From NCBI RefSeq assembly GCF_030272615.1, contig NC_081412.1:696700083-696764082 (forward strand): a DNA stretch of 64,000 nt, given 5' to 3'. This document shows positions 1-12,402 of the stretch, one piece after another. Each line of letters begins with the position of its first letter. Position 1 is the first letter of the stretch. Under the pieces are notes generated by a model. That model was not told the origin of the DNA. It saw only the letters and a program-made list of their open reading frames with translations, and did no database searches. Source of the DNA: Cryptomeria japonica (Eukaryota > Streptophyta > Pinopsida > Cupressales > Cupressaceae). A program made the position numbers and the translations under genes.

Positions 1-197
1 AGTCACACAATGCTTCCATGTGTCGGTTCATCTTGAACAAATATACTGCTTCACTTTGGCATATATACCGGTTCACACATATGCTGGTTCTCTCTTCTCA
101 CATATCACATATGTCAGTTCACTTCATATCACATATTGACATCAATGACAACATACAATATCATTATGTCCTTATATCGGTTCACATAATGCCAACA
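1..197 (-). repeat. Element A 3' LTR (partial)
   Basis: Nearly identical to 11158-11350, the start of the 5' LTR, in the same minus orientation. The LTR boundary is the minus-strand start TGTTGGCATTAT, directly after the tract AAAGGGGGAGAT. The rest of this LTR lies before position 1. Confidence 0.9.
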
Positions 198-375
198 ATC
201 TCCCCCTTTGGCATTGATGGCAATATGCAAGATATCTCTCCGCCTCACATCTTCTCCCCCATTTGCTTGCTGCAGATATCTTTTCCGCTTCACTCCTTCT
301 CCCCCTTTGACAACAATGCCAAAGTGGAGGCACAAGCAACCCTGTTACATTATGTTGCTCCCCCTGAGGAGTAGC
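198..375 (-). promoter_or_regulatory. Multiple polypurine tracts of element A
   Basis: Read on the minus strand, the 180 bp before the 3' LTR hold four purine tracts of the form (A)nGGGGGAG: at about 358-368, 302-312, 255-263 and 198-211. The last abuts the LTR and should prime plus-strand synthesis. Extra tracts upstream of the functional one are a recognised feature of Sireviruses and recur in elements B and C. Confidence 0.7.
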
Positions 376-739
376 ATCCTTCAACACATCAATCAACAAA
401 AAATTGACTATACAATACCTGACTGATGTGGAACAAATACTTTTAGTTCACCTCCTAAAGGGGCAATACCCCCAATTCACCTCTTAAATGCACAAATGTA
501 TTCTTTGGAAGAGGCTTGGTGAATATGTCTGCTAACTGCTCCTTACTGGAAACATGTTCCAGTGCAATCTCTTTATTCTAAACCTTTTCCCTCAAGAAAT
601 GATACTTAAGCTCAAAATGCTTGGTTCTAGAATGTAAAACCGGATTCTTTGAAATGTTGATAGCACTTGTGTTATCACAAAATATACTTACTGGTTCAGA
701 TACAGGGATTTTGAAGCCTTCCAGTACATGCTTCATCCA

Positions 740-1983
740 AATTGTCTAAGTGCAGTTCATGAAAGCTGCAACATACTCCGCTTCCGCTATAGACTGAGAG
801 ATACAACTCTGCTTTTTACTCATCCATGAGACCAGTCTACCACCAAGAAAGAATGCACCACCGGTTGTGCTTTTCTGGTCATCCACATTACCTACCCAAT
901 CAGCATCTGTGAACACTTTCAGATTGAAATCATTGCTATATGGGTACCACAATCCATAGTCAACTGTTCCCTTCAGATACCTAAGAATTCGCTTGACTGC
1001 AATCAAGTGGGATTCTCTTGGACTTTTTTAGAACCTTGCAGTAATGCCAACTGCATGTGTAATATCCGGTCTGCTATGCACTACATAATGCAACTTACCA
1101 ATCATTGATCAGTATTCCTTCTCATCAACCAGTGTGGAATCATCCTCTTTTGTCAATTTGCAACCGGTTTGCTATCTTCCATGCCAAAAGTCTTCAACAC
1201 CTCTTTGACATATTTGGATTGAGTGATAAAGATTCCATCTTTCATCTGCTGGATTTGCAGTCCAATGAAGAACTTAATGTCCCCTATGAGTGACATCTCA
1301 AACTCTTTCTTCATCTCATCAGCAAACTCATGACTCATCTTGTCATCTCCACCAAAGATAATGTCATCAACAAAAACCTCACAGAATAGGATCTGATCTC
1401 CTTCAGACTTCAAGTAGATATTGCTATCTTCACTTGTTCTCTCAAATCCAATCTTCACAAGATGGGAATGTAGGTGCTCATACCATGCCCTAGGTCCTTG
1501 CTTTAGACCATATAAGGCTTTATGTAGCCTGCACACCATATCACTATCTTCAGATAGGGAAAACCCATCTGGTTGCTCTATATATACCTCCTCTTCAAGT
1601 ACACCATTTAGGAATGCAGATTGTACATCCATTTGATATACTTTGAACCTTTTAAAAGCTGCATATGCAAGAAGCATACGAACTCCTTCCAATCTGGCTA
1701 TAGGAGCAAAGGTTTCTCCATAGTCTTCTCCTTCTTCTTGAGCATATCCTTTGCACACCAATATGGCTTTATTCCCAATCACTGTGCCATCCTCATTCAA
1801 CTTGTTTCTGAACACCCATTTGGTGCCAATGACATTTTTATGCTCCGGTCTGGGTACCAAGGACCTTGTACCATTTTTCTCTATCTGATCAAGTTCCCCT
1901 TCCATTGCCTTGATCCAGTCTTCATCTTTATGAGCCTCTTTGAATGAATTAGGCTCAAATTCAAAGATCATACATGAGTTTTC
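740..1983 (-). pseudogene. Element A pol, C-terminal part: reverse transcriptase and RNase H (broken)
   Basis: The minus-strand frame through 1153-1983 encodes the Copia reverse transcriptase, with [14 protein letters not shown], the catalytic-region motif [12 protein letters not shown] and the active-site motif FVDDIIFG. Residue GTRSLV where relatives have ETWTLV points to decay. The RNase H part (746-1006) shows DADWVGNVDDQKSTTGG and the AEAEYVAA motif, but in a different frame from the RT, so at least one frameshift lies at 1007-1152. The upstream end at 1983 is the junction with the inserted DNA; removing the insert plus one 5-bp duplicate restores the frame into 7172. Confidence 0.9.
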
Positions 1984-3150
1984 TGTCATGCCCAAACTTT
2001 TGGGCAAGAACACAAACAACAAATTTTTTTTTTGAAACACTTAATTTACATGCAACCTATGTTTATACAATTGTGACAACTGAACAAGTTGCCCCAAATG
2101 TAATCCTAAATGATATTAAATTGGATTTTCTAAAGCGAGCGATGAATTAAAACTTAACTAGGAGCCTTGGGATTTGATATAACCTCTAGGCGATAAAGAT
2201 TAGATTATTACTACGTAACAATCACGATATCTCTTGTTATCAAGCGGAACAATTTAATTTTGTAAGGACAATAATAAATTCCCTCAAATGTCCTTTTTTT
2301 TCACAGATGCGAAATATATTACTAATTAGATCAACCTCCACTACATAGACATTAGTATAATTATTTGATTCAATAGTTAGTCCTCTAAGTAAAGGTATGT
2401 TAAGTATTCCCCAATACATAAAACTTATAACCTCTTTATTGTAACTTATTTAATCCTTATGTCTTTTAATTCAATATTAACATGATTTCCATGAATTAAT
2501 ATTAATTATTAGAGCAAGTAAATTTAAAGTGCCAAACGTCATTATAATAGTTAAATTATTAAATGAGAAGTCACACTGGGGAGAAATTCATTCAAAAGAT
2601 CCAGCCCATTGACTTATTTTATAATTAAATTATACCACAACAATACCCCTATACCTTTAAAACTTCCAACAAAAGTATTTGATTAACTTAATTCAAGCTA
2701 CTGTATAATATTCCTCCGAACATTAGGTATTAGATATTTAATACACAATAGTTAAATTTCTTCTAGGTTTTATATCTAATCGATCAACCTTATAGAATTT
2801 CCATTAAATAACTCTTTTAATAGATTTACTCAAGGGAAGTACATTATTTCTCTAAAGATAATTAATCTCCAAAACTAATAAATATAGTCATCCAAAATAT
2901 ATATATATATATTTTTTTAATTCAAATCAATCTTCTATTTAAACTATTTCCTTTAATTAACCTTTCACTATATTTTCCTATATTAGGGGATAATATGATT
3001 ATAAATCATTAAAGACCAACCAAAATGAATATATGGGGAAAAGCCCAAGGAAATGACATTAACCCATTTCAAATTTTTAAAAGAGTACACTCATTTCCCC
3101 CTCTTTTTCTCTCTTTTTTTTTTTTTTATATTTACAATAATACCCCTTTT

Positions 3151-3256
3151 TAACCCTAACTAGGGTTTTCTTTCTCTTACTTATATCTCCCCTTTATTTC
3201 CATCCCCCTCAAAACTTACCCTAACTTTCCCCTAACCCTGGATCGGATTAGGGTTC
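3151..3256 (+). promoter_or_regulatory. Telo-box-like AACCCTAA / TTAGGGTT motifs before the GC-rich island
   Basis: AACCCTAACTAGGGTTTTC at 3152-3170 and further CCCTAAC and ATTAGGGTT copies to 3256 lie in a pyrimidine-rich stretch just upstream of the GC-rich island. In plants, AAACCCTAA-type telo-boxes with pyrimidine-rich leaders occur near transcription starts of highly expressed genes. A promoter role within this insert is inference. Confidence 0.35.
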
Positions 3257-3339
3257 CACCATGGAGTAATTTTTTTATGGTGGCTATTTTTGTTTGTGTC
3301 GCAGGTTGGGACGATACCCGTGGGCGAGTTTAGTGTTCG

Positions 3340-3520
3340 AAGGAGAGAGTGGAGGAAGTGGAGGCGGTGTCAAAGGGAGTGGGCGGCGCAGAAGGGAACG
3401 ACGGCACCGAAAGGGAGGGCGGCACCGAAGGGAACGACGGTGCTGGAAGGGAGGGCGGCACAGAAGGGAACGGCGGCGCTCAGGGTTCGGGCGGCGCAGA
3501 CATCGTGTGCTACAGGTTTG
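3340..3520. repeat. GC-rich minisatellite (GGCGGCACCGAAGGGAACGA type)
   Basis: Imperfect tandem units of roughly 20-40 bp built from GGCGGC, GAAGGGAACG and ACGG words run through this stretch. Every frame is open because the repeat contains almost no T-starting stops. The surrounding insert is strongly AT-rich, so the island stands out in composition. Confidence 0.7.
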
Positions 3521-3577
3521 TAGGAGACGACCACGACCGCAGACACAGGGATACCCCTGCGGCTGTGGGGATGGCTA

Positions 3578-3614
3578 CCCACAGACCACGGAGCCAAGGC
3601 TCCGTGACTGTGGG
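3578..3614. repeat. GC-rich hairpin
   Basis: Inverted repeat: CCCACAG (3578-3584) pairs with CTGTGGG (3608-3614), and CACGGAGCC (3587-3595) pairs with GGCTCCGTG (3598-3606), giving a 16-bp stem with small internal bulges. CTGTGGGCGGCC recurs at about 3649-3660. Confidence 0.7.
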
Positions 3615-3799
3615 CGGCCTCCTCACAGTCGCAGGTGTAAGCTTGCGGCTGTGGGCGGCCGTAGCTCCCGCACCCCGCCATAGGGTTGACCCCTTATTAA
3701 TTTTTTTTTTTTTAATATATATATATTTTTAAATTTAATTTATTTTTGTTTTGTTGTTGGCAATAAAGAAACTAGTTAAATGCAAATGTTTATATATAC

Positions 3800-3806
<7 letters not shown>

Positions 3807-3851
<45 letters not shown>
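3807..3851. repeat. (TG)n microsatellite, about 22 units
   Basis: Uninterrupted TG dinucleotides, preceded by a short TATATA tract. Confidence 0.97.
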
Positions 3852-3853
<2 letters not shown>

Positions 3854-4156
3854 TTATATATTTTAACATGCATACACGTATATTCTCTTTTATATTTTTG
3901 AAAAGAAGTAATTATATAATGTATAAATGTGGCAGTCTGATCAAGGGATGTAACATTCACTAATTTAAAGGCTATTTACTTAAATTTGTTTAATACATTT
4001 GTTTAATCAATCTGACTTAAACTCAAATTTAATGGCTAATTTATTTAACCTGATTAAACAAGATTTCAAATGCTTGCACCAACTTAATGAAATGATTTTC
4101 TTGGGAAAATACAACAGCTTAGTATTTCATATTAAACCCTTTGCCTTTACTTAAAT

Positions 4157-4160
<4 letters not shown>

Positions 4161-4235
<75 letters not shown>
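4161..4235. repeat. (TA)n microsatellite, about 37 units
   Basis: Uninterrupted TA dinucleotides for 75 bp. A likely site of slippage and assembly error. Confidence 0.97.
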
Positions 4236-4238
<3 letters not shown>

Positions 4239-5591
4239 TTTTTATGTGGTTAAAGATACATATCCATAGCTTAGAGCACGCTGATCTCAAATAGTTAGAA
4301 TAGAAATAAAACTCATTTTGTTTTATCACATATAGTTTCCTTTTGGTTGAAGAGCAACAACATCCAGATTTATTTACTTTCCACTAATCTGTTCTCTTTT
4401 TTTTTTATAAACACTAACAGCAAGCTCTAACGTGTTTCTCTCATTTACTAAGTCTAGATGCTAACTTAAGAAGCAAACTATTACTTTAAATTTACTTTCT
4501 GCAATAAATAAAAGAGGAAATGACAGAATTAATTAAACTACAACAGCATTAATAAAACTAACATATCATTTAAAAACCTCATCTTTTTTTTTTGTGATAA
4601 GTTAAATACAATATAATGTTCATATTAAGGGAATGCAACTATGTATGCATCTGAGAACTAAACTAATATGACTAAGAGGTCATTCTCAGATCATTAATTC
4701 ACATGTTATTGCTAATTTAATTATCTACATTTTTTTTTCATTATGCATAGTAGAAAGGTTAGACCCCTTTTTTTTTTTCATCAATAAGGATACAACAAAT
4801 ATTTTAATCCAACAACTATAGGAACTTAGTCCATAAATAACACCCCTTCTCTTTTCTTTTTTTTTTGCAAAAATAACTTAATAGGAAAATACATTTCTCT
4901 TAAAAGCATATAGAATACAAAGTAGTCAATATTACAAAAGGGTGTGATACCCAACTAGTCTCTCATTAAATGAGGACTTGAAATAAAAATGAATACATGT
5001 CTCTATTTTTGAAACAAATACAATATTTTTAACTTTCCTTTTTACATTGCTAAAAATACAATACCCCTTCCCTAAACTTTTCTGCAAATCATATAAAAAC
5101 CAGCAACTAATTTCTTCTTCTCTTTCCTCCCCAAGCCACCTGCAATAAACCACAACTTGACCATGGAGAGCTCACCTCCCAGCCTAGGCTTACTAGAAGC
5201 CACCCCCGAGCTTGGAGAACCAAGCACTAGACAGGTTACAAACAAACAAACAACACAACAACAAAGGCAAAACACTCAATCATGCATTTTCCCATCCCAG
5301 GCTACACTTTCACCACTACTTGTGATGATCTTTCCATGGGTGGAAGTGGACCAAGTACCATTGGGGAGATTGCAAGCATAATACAACTCAAGCCACCTCA
5401 TGGCAAAGCAAAATACAACAATTTTCACCTCCACACCTTATGCCCCCCAAAGGCATCAAAGCCATATTTCCTCCCCTTATGACCCCCAAATGCATACACA
5501 AGGCTATGCAGCAAGGGTCACAAAGGACACCCTTGAGAATCACTCTCCATAAGGAGAGCCTCTCACCCAAGGCTGTCATGCTTCTTCCACC

Positions 5592-5630
5592 CCAAGACCT
5601 TCCTACCCTCCCAAGAGTAGGAGGTCTTGG
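5592..5630. repeat. Hairpin inside the 5.2-kb insertion
   Basis: CCAAGACC-t-TCCTAC (5592-5606) is the reverse complement of GTAGGA-GGTCTTGG (5617-5630) apart from one bulged base: a 14-bp stem with a 10-nt loop. Function unknown. Confidence 0.7.
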
Positions 5631-7171
5631 ACACTCCCAAAACAAGAACACATAAACAAAGAACATGGAATGAAAACTTACATTTTTCTCCTACAAACAT
5701 TTCACATATACACATCTTTTCATACAAGCATTTCTTTCTTTAAAAAAAAACAACATAAACAACATAAACAAAAGGAAGTAAAACCAACCTAAATCTGCCC
5801 ATAGGTATGTTAGACTTAGTTGGGGATGAGCTGCCCAAATCCACACAAACTTTCCACCAACCCCTTCACCAAAATTCTATCCTACAACTGAATTTCAAAA
5901 ATTGCATAATCTCCAACAATGGAGAGTGGGTGATTACTCACTAAGTCCCTAATCCTTGCCTAAGAAGGCCTCTCACACACTTCCCAACCCCTTGGGTAAG
6001 GTGAGAGTTCCCATTGGTTGCTCTTCCCAACCTCTTACATATTACTAAAACTGGAAAGGGAAAAGGTGAGAGAGGATGGGGAAGAGAGTTTGACATCAAA
6101 AGGGAAGGTTGTCTATCCTAGGAGGAACCTTCTAAGTTGAATTTTCTCTCACCTTGGAAAAACAACTTTTTGAGGTGACTAAACAGTCAGATGGGAGTAG
6201 TCACATGTTTCAAAATACCCCTAACCCATAGGTATACCCTTTGGACCTTTGGAAAAGCCCTAAAACTGACCCTAGGTGTCCATTTGACCCCTTAGAAACC
6301 CAACTGAAGTTAACCTATGGGTCAAACCTGAGTTGACCACTCCCAAGACTCCCTACCCAAGGCAAATTTGGGACCACACTCAATTGTTTGAATGGCTTTG
6401 GTAGAAACAAAACTCCCTCCAAGAGACAAGTCAAAATCAATGACACTAATCAGCACATGTGTCAAGTGACACAATAAAATACAATATAAAAATCACACAT
6501 GGAATTTGTCTCTTGTAGGTTTACACAATTAAATCAAATCAAATTAACACACATGCATAATTTACTTTCACAAATAAAATACATTACAAACGGGGTGTTG
6601 TCTCTCCAAATAGACAACCCCTGGCTTAACAAACATACATTGGTCTAGGTTTGGTTCTCCATAATATTTCCATGGTCACATGGATAATTTTTCTTGCGCA
6701 TCTCAATTTACACATTAGTAATTTCAAATAACCTCATATAATATTAAACACATGAATTTGAATACACATCAAACACTCTGCATACAATTGACATTAATAT
6801 CTCATATACCCCAAGTAATCCCCATAAAGCAATTCATTGCATGACATTATCTTGATCCCCATAAATTTCAAGCATTCATAAGACATGCATCACTTTTCTA
6901 ACTTTATAATAAAATTCTGCAAATTCAGATATAGCTGACATACGTCAGATCGGGGTTATCCAATCAGTGGATCATTTAGGATTTCAAATTCATAACACAT
7001 CAAAATGTACACCACAAGGTGAAATGATTCTATAACTTGGTTCGATTATTTTTCACACCAATCCATCTATCTAACATAGCCCATCCTATTGAATTATAGC
7101 ATTTATTAATAGGGTCAACCATGGTCAACTAAGTTAATCAAAGCTTGATTGGGGAGGGGCCCTACATTTTC

Positions 7172-9700
7172 TCTAATCTTTCTCCTTGTAAGGATTCCTG
7201 CATCCTTATCTCCTATGATCTTCTTAGGATCATGATTCAACTTGACATACCAAGGAATGGTCTTGACTGGTTCTTCTTGCTTTTCCTCTTCATCCTCATC
7301 TTCATCAGTATCAGCATTCACCGGTTCAGGAACACTGTTACTGGTACTTGGTTGATTGACAACCGGTTCCTAAAAGGTTGCAACCGGTTCATTCACAGCT
7401 TGCTCACTGCCGGTTTCCTCAGTTTTCTCAGAGGATTCATCAATTCTTACATTGATACTTTCCATAATTCTCTGAGTCCTATTGTTGTAACACTTGAAAG
7501 CTTTACTCTTGGTGGAATATCTTAGGAATATTCCCTCATCACATTTAGCTTCAAATTTGCCTTGATGTTCACTCCTCTTGATGTAACATTTGCTACCAAA
7601 TACCCTAAAGTAGCTTACTATAGGTGTCTTACGGGTCCAATACTCATAAGGAGTTTTGTCCTTACCTTTCTTGATGAGTACCCGGTTCATAGTGTAGACT
7701 ACAGTGCTCACTGCTTCTCTCCAAAAGGTGTGAGCTACTTTTCCTTGAATCAACATGGTTCTAGCTGCTTCAACCACAATTCGATTATTCCTCTTTGCTA
7801 GGCCATTCTATTGTGGAGTCCGGGGGGCAGACAATTGCCTTTTGATGCCAAATTCTTCACAATACTTGTTGATTTCACCGGAAGTGAATTCCCCTCCTTG
7901 ATCAGTTCTGAGACACTTGATTCTTTTACCGCTTTCCTTCTCCACTAATGCTCTGAAAGCCTTGAATTTTGCAAAGGCTTCAGACTTGTCTTTCAAAAAT
8001 GTGATCCACATCATTCTTGAGCAGTCATCAGTGAGAATCATGAAGTACCTATCACCTTGCACACTTCTAGTTTTCATAGGACCACACAAATCAGTATGCA
8101 CAAGACCAAGCAAGTTGTCAGCAGTGAAATATTTACCTTTAAAGGTTGAGGAAGACATTTTCCCCAATTGACACTCTCTGCACAAGGTATTATCCGGTTT
8201 ACTTAGCACCGGCAACCCTCTAACTGCCTTGATCTTACTAGCCTTCACAATGTTATCAAAGTTTACATGACAGAGTCTCCTATGCCATATCCAGCTATCA
8301 TCAAGTTTAGCCATAAAATATGTACTTATATTTGTATTCAGATGAAATAGGTTACTTTTGGTCTGCATGTCAGTGGCCACCAATTTACCATCTTTTCCTT
8401 TGATTCTGCAAACTCCATTCTTGAATTCGAGAGTGAGGCCACTATCATTTAGCTGGGCAACACTCAGAAGGTTGTGTCTGAGACCATCAACCCAGTACAC
8501 ATTGTCAGCACTACTCTTTCCATTTAGAGAGATGGACCCTTTGCCTTTGACCATGCATGGTGCATCATTGCCAAAGCGAACCACACCACCATCATACTCC
8601 TCCAAGGATAGAAACTTGCTCCGGTCACCTGTCATATGGTGAGAACAGCCACTGTCAATGATCCACTCATTGGAATTATCAAACCGGGAGACAAGAGCCT
8701 TCTTGTTTGCCACATCTTCTTTTACAACAACAAACACAATGTCTTCATTCTCTTCATCTTCTGATTCCTCATCTGTGACACCTTCATCAACTGCCACAAA
8801 ACAGTTTCTCCGGTTTCCTCCTTTGAATTTCCTGAACCTTTCTGGTTTGTCCTTGTTATCGCCATTAGGATAGTTTATAGCAATATGTCCTATCCGGTTA
8901 CAAGAAAAGCATTTCAAAGGTAGATTACCTTTGTATTTACCAGTTCCTTTAGGAAGCTTCCTGGCAAGGAGAGCTTCAAATGCCATCAGAATCTCCTCAT
9001 CATTCATTTCTCTGCTCTGACTAGGTTCCCCACTAGTGCTAGCTTCTTTTCCTTTTCTGGATGGTATAGAAGAGGCTTTGAATGTTGATTCAGTCTTTTG
9101 AACATTGCCATCAAAACTATTTAGCTCATAGGCTATTAACTTGGCTATGATGGAGTCCAAGGATACCTTAGACTTGTCTATTTATCTCAGCTCCTAGATA
9201 GCAGCAACCCTTATTACATAGACCGACAACAAGGATCTCAGGACTTTGCTTACCACAGTGGAATCTTCTATTTTACCACCTACACTCTTGATTTCTCCAA
9301 CAACTGTTTTGATTCTTATTCCATACTCTTGAATGGTCTCACCTTCAACCATTTGCATATCTTCAAACTTCCCTCTCAGGCTTTCTTCCTTAGCCTGTTT
9401 TACATGTTCATCACCACCATAGATATTTTCAAGAGCATCCCATACCTCTTTGGTATTTACCTTGTCCTGAACATCAATAAACTCAATGTCAGATAGACTA
9501 CTGATGAGGGCTTCCATGACTTGCCCATTTTCTTGTATCTCTCTCTTTTGGTCATCGGTGAGAGTATCGGTAGGGACAACATAGACATTCTCAACATAAC
9601 TCCAGTGTTGAGCACCCATGCTTCTGATGAATATCTTCATCCTATCTTTCCATATACCAAAATTTTCCCTGTTAAACTTTGGACCTTCCCTTTTCATCAT
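7172..9700 (-). pseudogene. Element A gag-protease-integrase (in-frame stops)
   Basis: One continuous minus-strand frame from the ATG at 9700. It encodes Copia GAG (FGIWKDRMKIF near the start), a zinc knuckle CFSCNRIGHIAINY whose last Cys is Tyr, the protease motif WIIDSGCSHHMTG, the integrase zinc domain (WHRRLCHVNF ... CRECQLGK) and the integrase core (DLCGPM, RTDQGGEF). Stops interrupt the frame at 9194-9196, a few codons later, near 7808 (in the TPQ-NG motif, a CAG-to-TAG change) and near 7370, but the frame itself is kept. The frame then runs into the inserted DNA at 7167-7171. Non-functional as it stands. Confidence 0.92.
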
Positions 9701-9751
9701 TTGACTGGGATCTTTACCTCAAGCGATTAAGCTTACAACATAGAGGACCTA

Positions 9752-9769
9752 GAGTGCTCTGATACCAAT
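9752..9769 (-). promoter_or_regulatory. Element A primer-binding site (initiator tRNA-Met type)
   Basis: The minus strand reads ATTGGTATCAGAGCACTC directly after the LTR end ...GTTATCA. TGGTATCAGAGC is the standard plant Copia site complementary to the 3' end of initiator methionine tRNA. Confidence 0.9.
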
Positions 9770-11352
9770 TGATAACTCAATGACGAACCAATAGTACCAA
9801 ACCGGTACTGAGAGGGGGGGGGGTGAATCAGTACACACAAAAATATAGTCCAAAACTGGTTTGACAACAAATACTTCAAATGACTGGCAAGCAGTGATAC
9901 TAGCTGAAATAGACTGCAACCCGTAAGACCCAGAACAACTAAAACAATCATAAACCGGTCACTCACTAAACTTTCCTCTTAGCTCAATACTACAATACCA
10001 TTACACCCTCATGCATGAATAGGTAAACTATCATCTGATCTTCACAACAGTTGGTTCAGTATGTTTTATAGATACACATAAAACACAGAACCATCATATG
10101 CTCAACAAGTAATAACAAAGCATCACAAGACAAAAGCATCACACATGACACACATTTTTCACGTGGAAACCCAACTAGGAAAAACCACGGTGGGGATGAA
10201 TACCCACAATCTACTTTTGAACTCTTTAGAAGTCCACTCTGTTAGGAGCCTTGTCCGGTTAAAGACATTACAATAGGTTCTGCTAGGAACCGATCCTATT
10301 TGGGATCACCTGGTTAAGAGATGGCTACAATACCCGATTAAGGGTTAAACCCGGTTAGGGTTACCTTGTTAGAGGATTTCAAGAACTCAATAGCTAAAGG
10401 ATCTCCAGAGCTCTATAGCTTCCCAGAACTCATTAACTTTGAGTTACCCCATTAAGGGATTTGAATCAAGCCGGTTAAAGCTACCCTGTTAAGGGATTTG
10501 TATCAAGCCAGTTAAGGCTACCCTGTTAAGGGATTTCACAATTGTTGAAGTGGTTAGAGATCAACAGGAATTACAATGATTTGGTAACAACACTCAATGC
10601 TAATGCAGATCCGCTTTGGCTCCTCTTCACCTTCTGCACATTCACTTTGCAGGTATCTCTTCTCTCCTTTGGTCTAGCAAGAATCATGTATCACTTCCCT
10701 TGGATACACACTCACAACTTTTGCCAACAACCTTAGAAAGAAACACAACATCGACCTTATAGGAAACATACAGGTCGGTAGAAAAAACCCTAAACCCTAA
10801 ACCTGTTAGGTTAAGCAATTCAAGCGGTTCAATCCTGACAGTTGAATCATACTGCATTGAATGCAACAATTTTGAATCGATCTCAAGACATTCTCCATCT
10901 TCCATTATCCATCGATTTCATGGTAGCTGATAACCCATCACGCGTTATCACTGTTTGACAAACTTCGCACATTCCCAAGGTAGATAGGAATAGTCTTCTT
11001 CATGCAAGATCCTTCACGCGCACAGAGCTTTCGTGGCAATACGACCTGTTCTTCGTTATACTATTAACTCATCACACAAAGATCACTGATTGAGTCACAT
11101 AGGCTTGAGGTACTCCAACCGGAAATCCTGAAGTGGAAACTACCTATCAACCGGTAGTCACACAGTGCTTCGATGTGCCGGTTCATCTTGAACAAATATA
11201 CCACTTCACTTTGGCATATATACCGGTTCACACATATGTCGGTTCTCTCTTCTCACATATCACATATGTCGGTTCACTTCATATCACATATTGACATCAA
11301 TGACAACATACAATATCATTATGTCCTTATACCAGTTCACATAATGCCAATA
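9770..11352 (-). repeat. Element A 5' LTR (1583 bp)
   Basis: Bounded by the primer-binding site at 9769 and by the minus-strand start at 11352, where TGTTGGCATTAT has become TATTGGCATTAT. It contains many ACCGG/CCGGTT words, the conserved U5 hairpin motif at 10161-10189, and a C-tract (plus-strand G-tract at about 9812-9823) near its 3' end. Confidence 0.9.
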
Positions 11353-12402
11353 GTTGTAATGGTTTTTGTCTATGGAATGAGAGAATGTATTGCATCTAAT
11401 GCAAAGCACGTGATGAGCTTCTAAGTTAGATGAAGCGATGATCAAGGAGCGATCAAGGTTTTCTTGATTGATGTGCAGAGATTGCTATGTAATCCAACAG
11501 TCATACTTGAACCGAATTTGTTTGTAATCTCGATGAGAATTAGGTTTTTGTTGTGTTACCAACCTGATTGACTTGTATTTAAGATCGATGAAGTTGTTTA
11601 GTTTTACAAAAGTTGGCAAAGAGATAGACACAGTTCAGTTGAGTGTGTGGTTGCCAAACCGGATGTTGTATCTGCAGTTTGAGTAAAGGCAGATAGGAGC
11701 GTGAAATGGATCTGATCAAGCAAGTGTAGTGCTATTCAGATAGATCAGAAAACTCCTGTTGTTTTCTAACAATTACAGCATAATTGAAATCCCCTAACCG
11801 AGTAATCTCTAACAAGATTGGTGCTATTCAAATCCTCTAACAAGGTAGTCCATTAGATTGGATTTTTAAATACTCTACCGAGGTTACTCCTTACAAGGTA
11901 TTGCTTCTAACAAGGCATTTGTAGTCAATCCATTAACCGAGTGATTCCTAACAGGATCAATTCTTAACATGACTTTTTGTAAAGCTTTAACAGGCTAGGC
12001 TCCTAACAGGGGGAACTTCAGAAGAGTTCAGATATTATCTCATGAGTCTCATCTCACTGTGGTTTTTACCTATTTGGGTTTCCATGTCAAAAATATTTTT
12101 GTCAAGTGGTGAATATTTTTTTGGTTATGTTTTCATGATTGATTTATTTAACTACTTAACTATTTTGATAAGTCATGATAACCAGAAGCATTGAGAAATG
12201 AAGAAGTTATTTACTGTTAAATTGTTGTAACAGACAACCGATTTATCTTATGAGTTTTTATCTTGACAGAGATTATTTCATTGTTAGTTCTAAGTTTACT
12301 TTGAGAGATTTATTAGTGAAGTTTTTATCAGTTTTTCTATCTATTGATTCAACCCCCCCTCTCAGTAGTTGACCGGATACTTATTATTTCATCATACCAT
12401 CA
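11353..12402 (+). repeat. LTR D (Copia), 5' end lost at the element A boundary
   Basis: Plus-oriented Copia LTR remnant. It carries the U5 hairpin motif at 12058-12086, the C-tract at 12354-12361 followed by CTCAGTAGTTGACC, and ends ...CATCATACCATCA at 12402. The last part is homologous to the reverse complement of D' (13415-13560). No primer-binding site follows, so it is a 3' or solo LTR. Its start is missing, consistent with element A having inserted in it. Confidence 0.65.

Larger units (their letters stand above)
1984..7166. mobile_element. 5183-bp non-coding TGT...ACA insertion in element A pol, possible giant solo LTR
   Basis: The insert begins TGTCATGCCC and ends GGGGCCCTACA, and is flanked by the direct repeat TTTTC at 1979-1983 and 7167-7171. 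Excision of insert plus one repeat (5188 bp) joins the element A reading frame exactly (codons for R-E-N then S-C-M-I). Five-bp duplications and TGT...ACA ends are LTR-retrotransposon signatures. No coding domain, primer-binding site or internal LTR pair was found, so a solo LTR or a large non-autonomous derivative is most likely. It contains a GC-rich island (3290-3680), a (TG)n and a (TA)n tract, and several hairpins. Confidence 0.8.
1..11352 (-). mobile_element. Copia element A (Sirevirus-like), degenerate, 3' LTR truncated by window edge
   Basis: A Ty1-copia retrotransposon read on the minus strand: 5' LTR at 9770-11352, primer-binding site at 9752-9769, gag-protease-integrase at 7172-9700, reverse transcriptase/RNase H at about 740-1983, polypurine tracts at 198-375, and the first 197 bp of the 3' LTR at the window edge. 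The domain order GAG-PR-IN-RT-RH is the Copia order. Repeated polypurine tracts and CCGG-rich LTRs are as described for the Sirevirus lineage. Without the foreign 5.2-kb insertion, and with a full 3' LTR, it would be about 7.5 kb. Its target duplication cannot be checked because the other flank lies outside the window; the candidate on this side is GTTGT at 11353-11357. Confidence 0.9.

Noticed and set aside
3294-3732. Overlapping Arg/Gly/Pro-rich frames on both strands in the GC-rich island
   Set aside because: All frames are open because of the GC-rich repeat; no domain, no conserved frame.
3751-4329. Frames running through the (TG)n and (TA)n tracts
   Set aside because: Dinucleotide repeats have no stops; the peptides are Val/Cys and Ile/Tyr runs.
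1984-7166. Second LTR start at 4942 (TGTGATACCCAA) making the insertion an LTR pair
   Set aside because: Only about 12 bp resemble the start at 1984; the sequences beyond do not align by eye and there is no primer-binding site.
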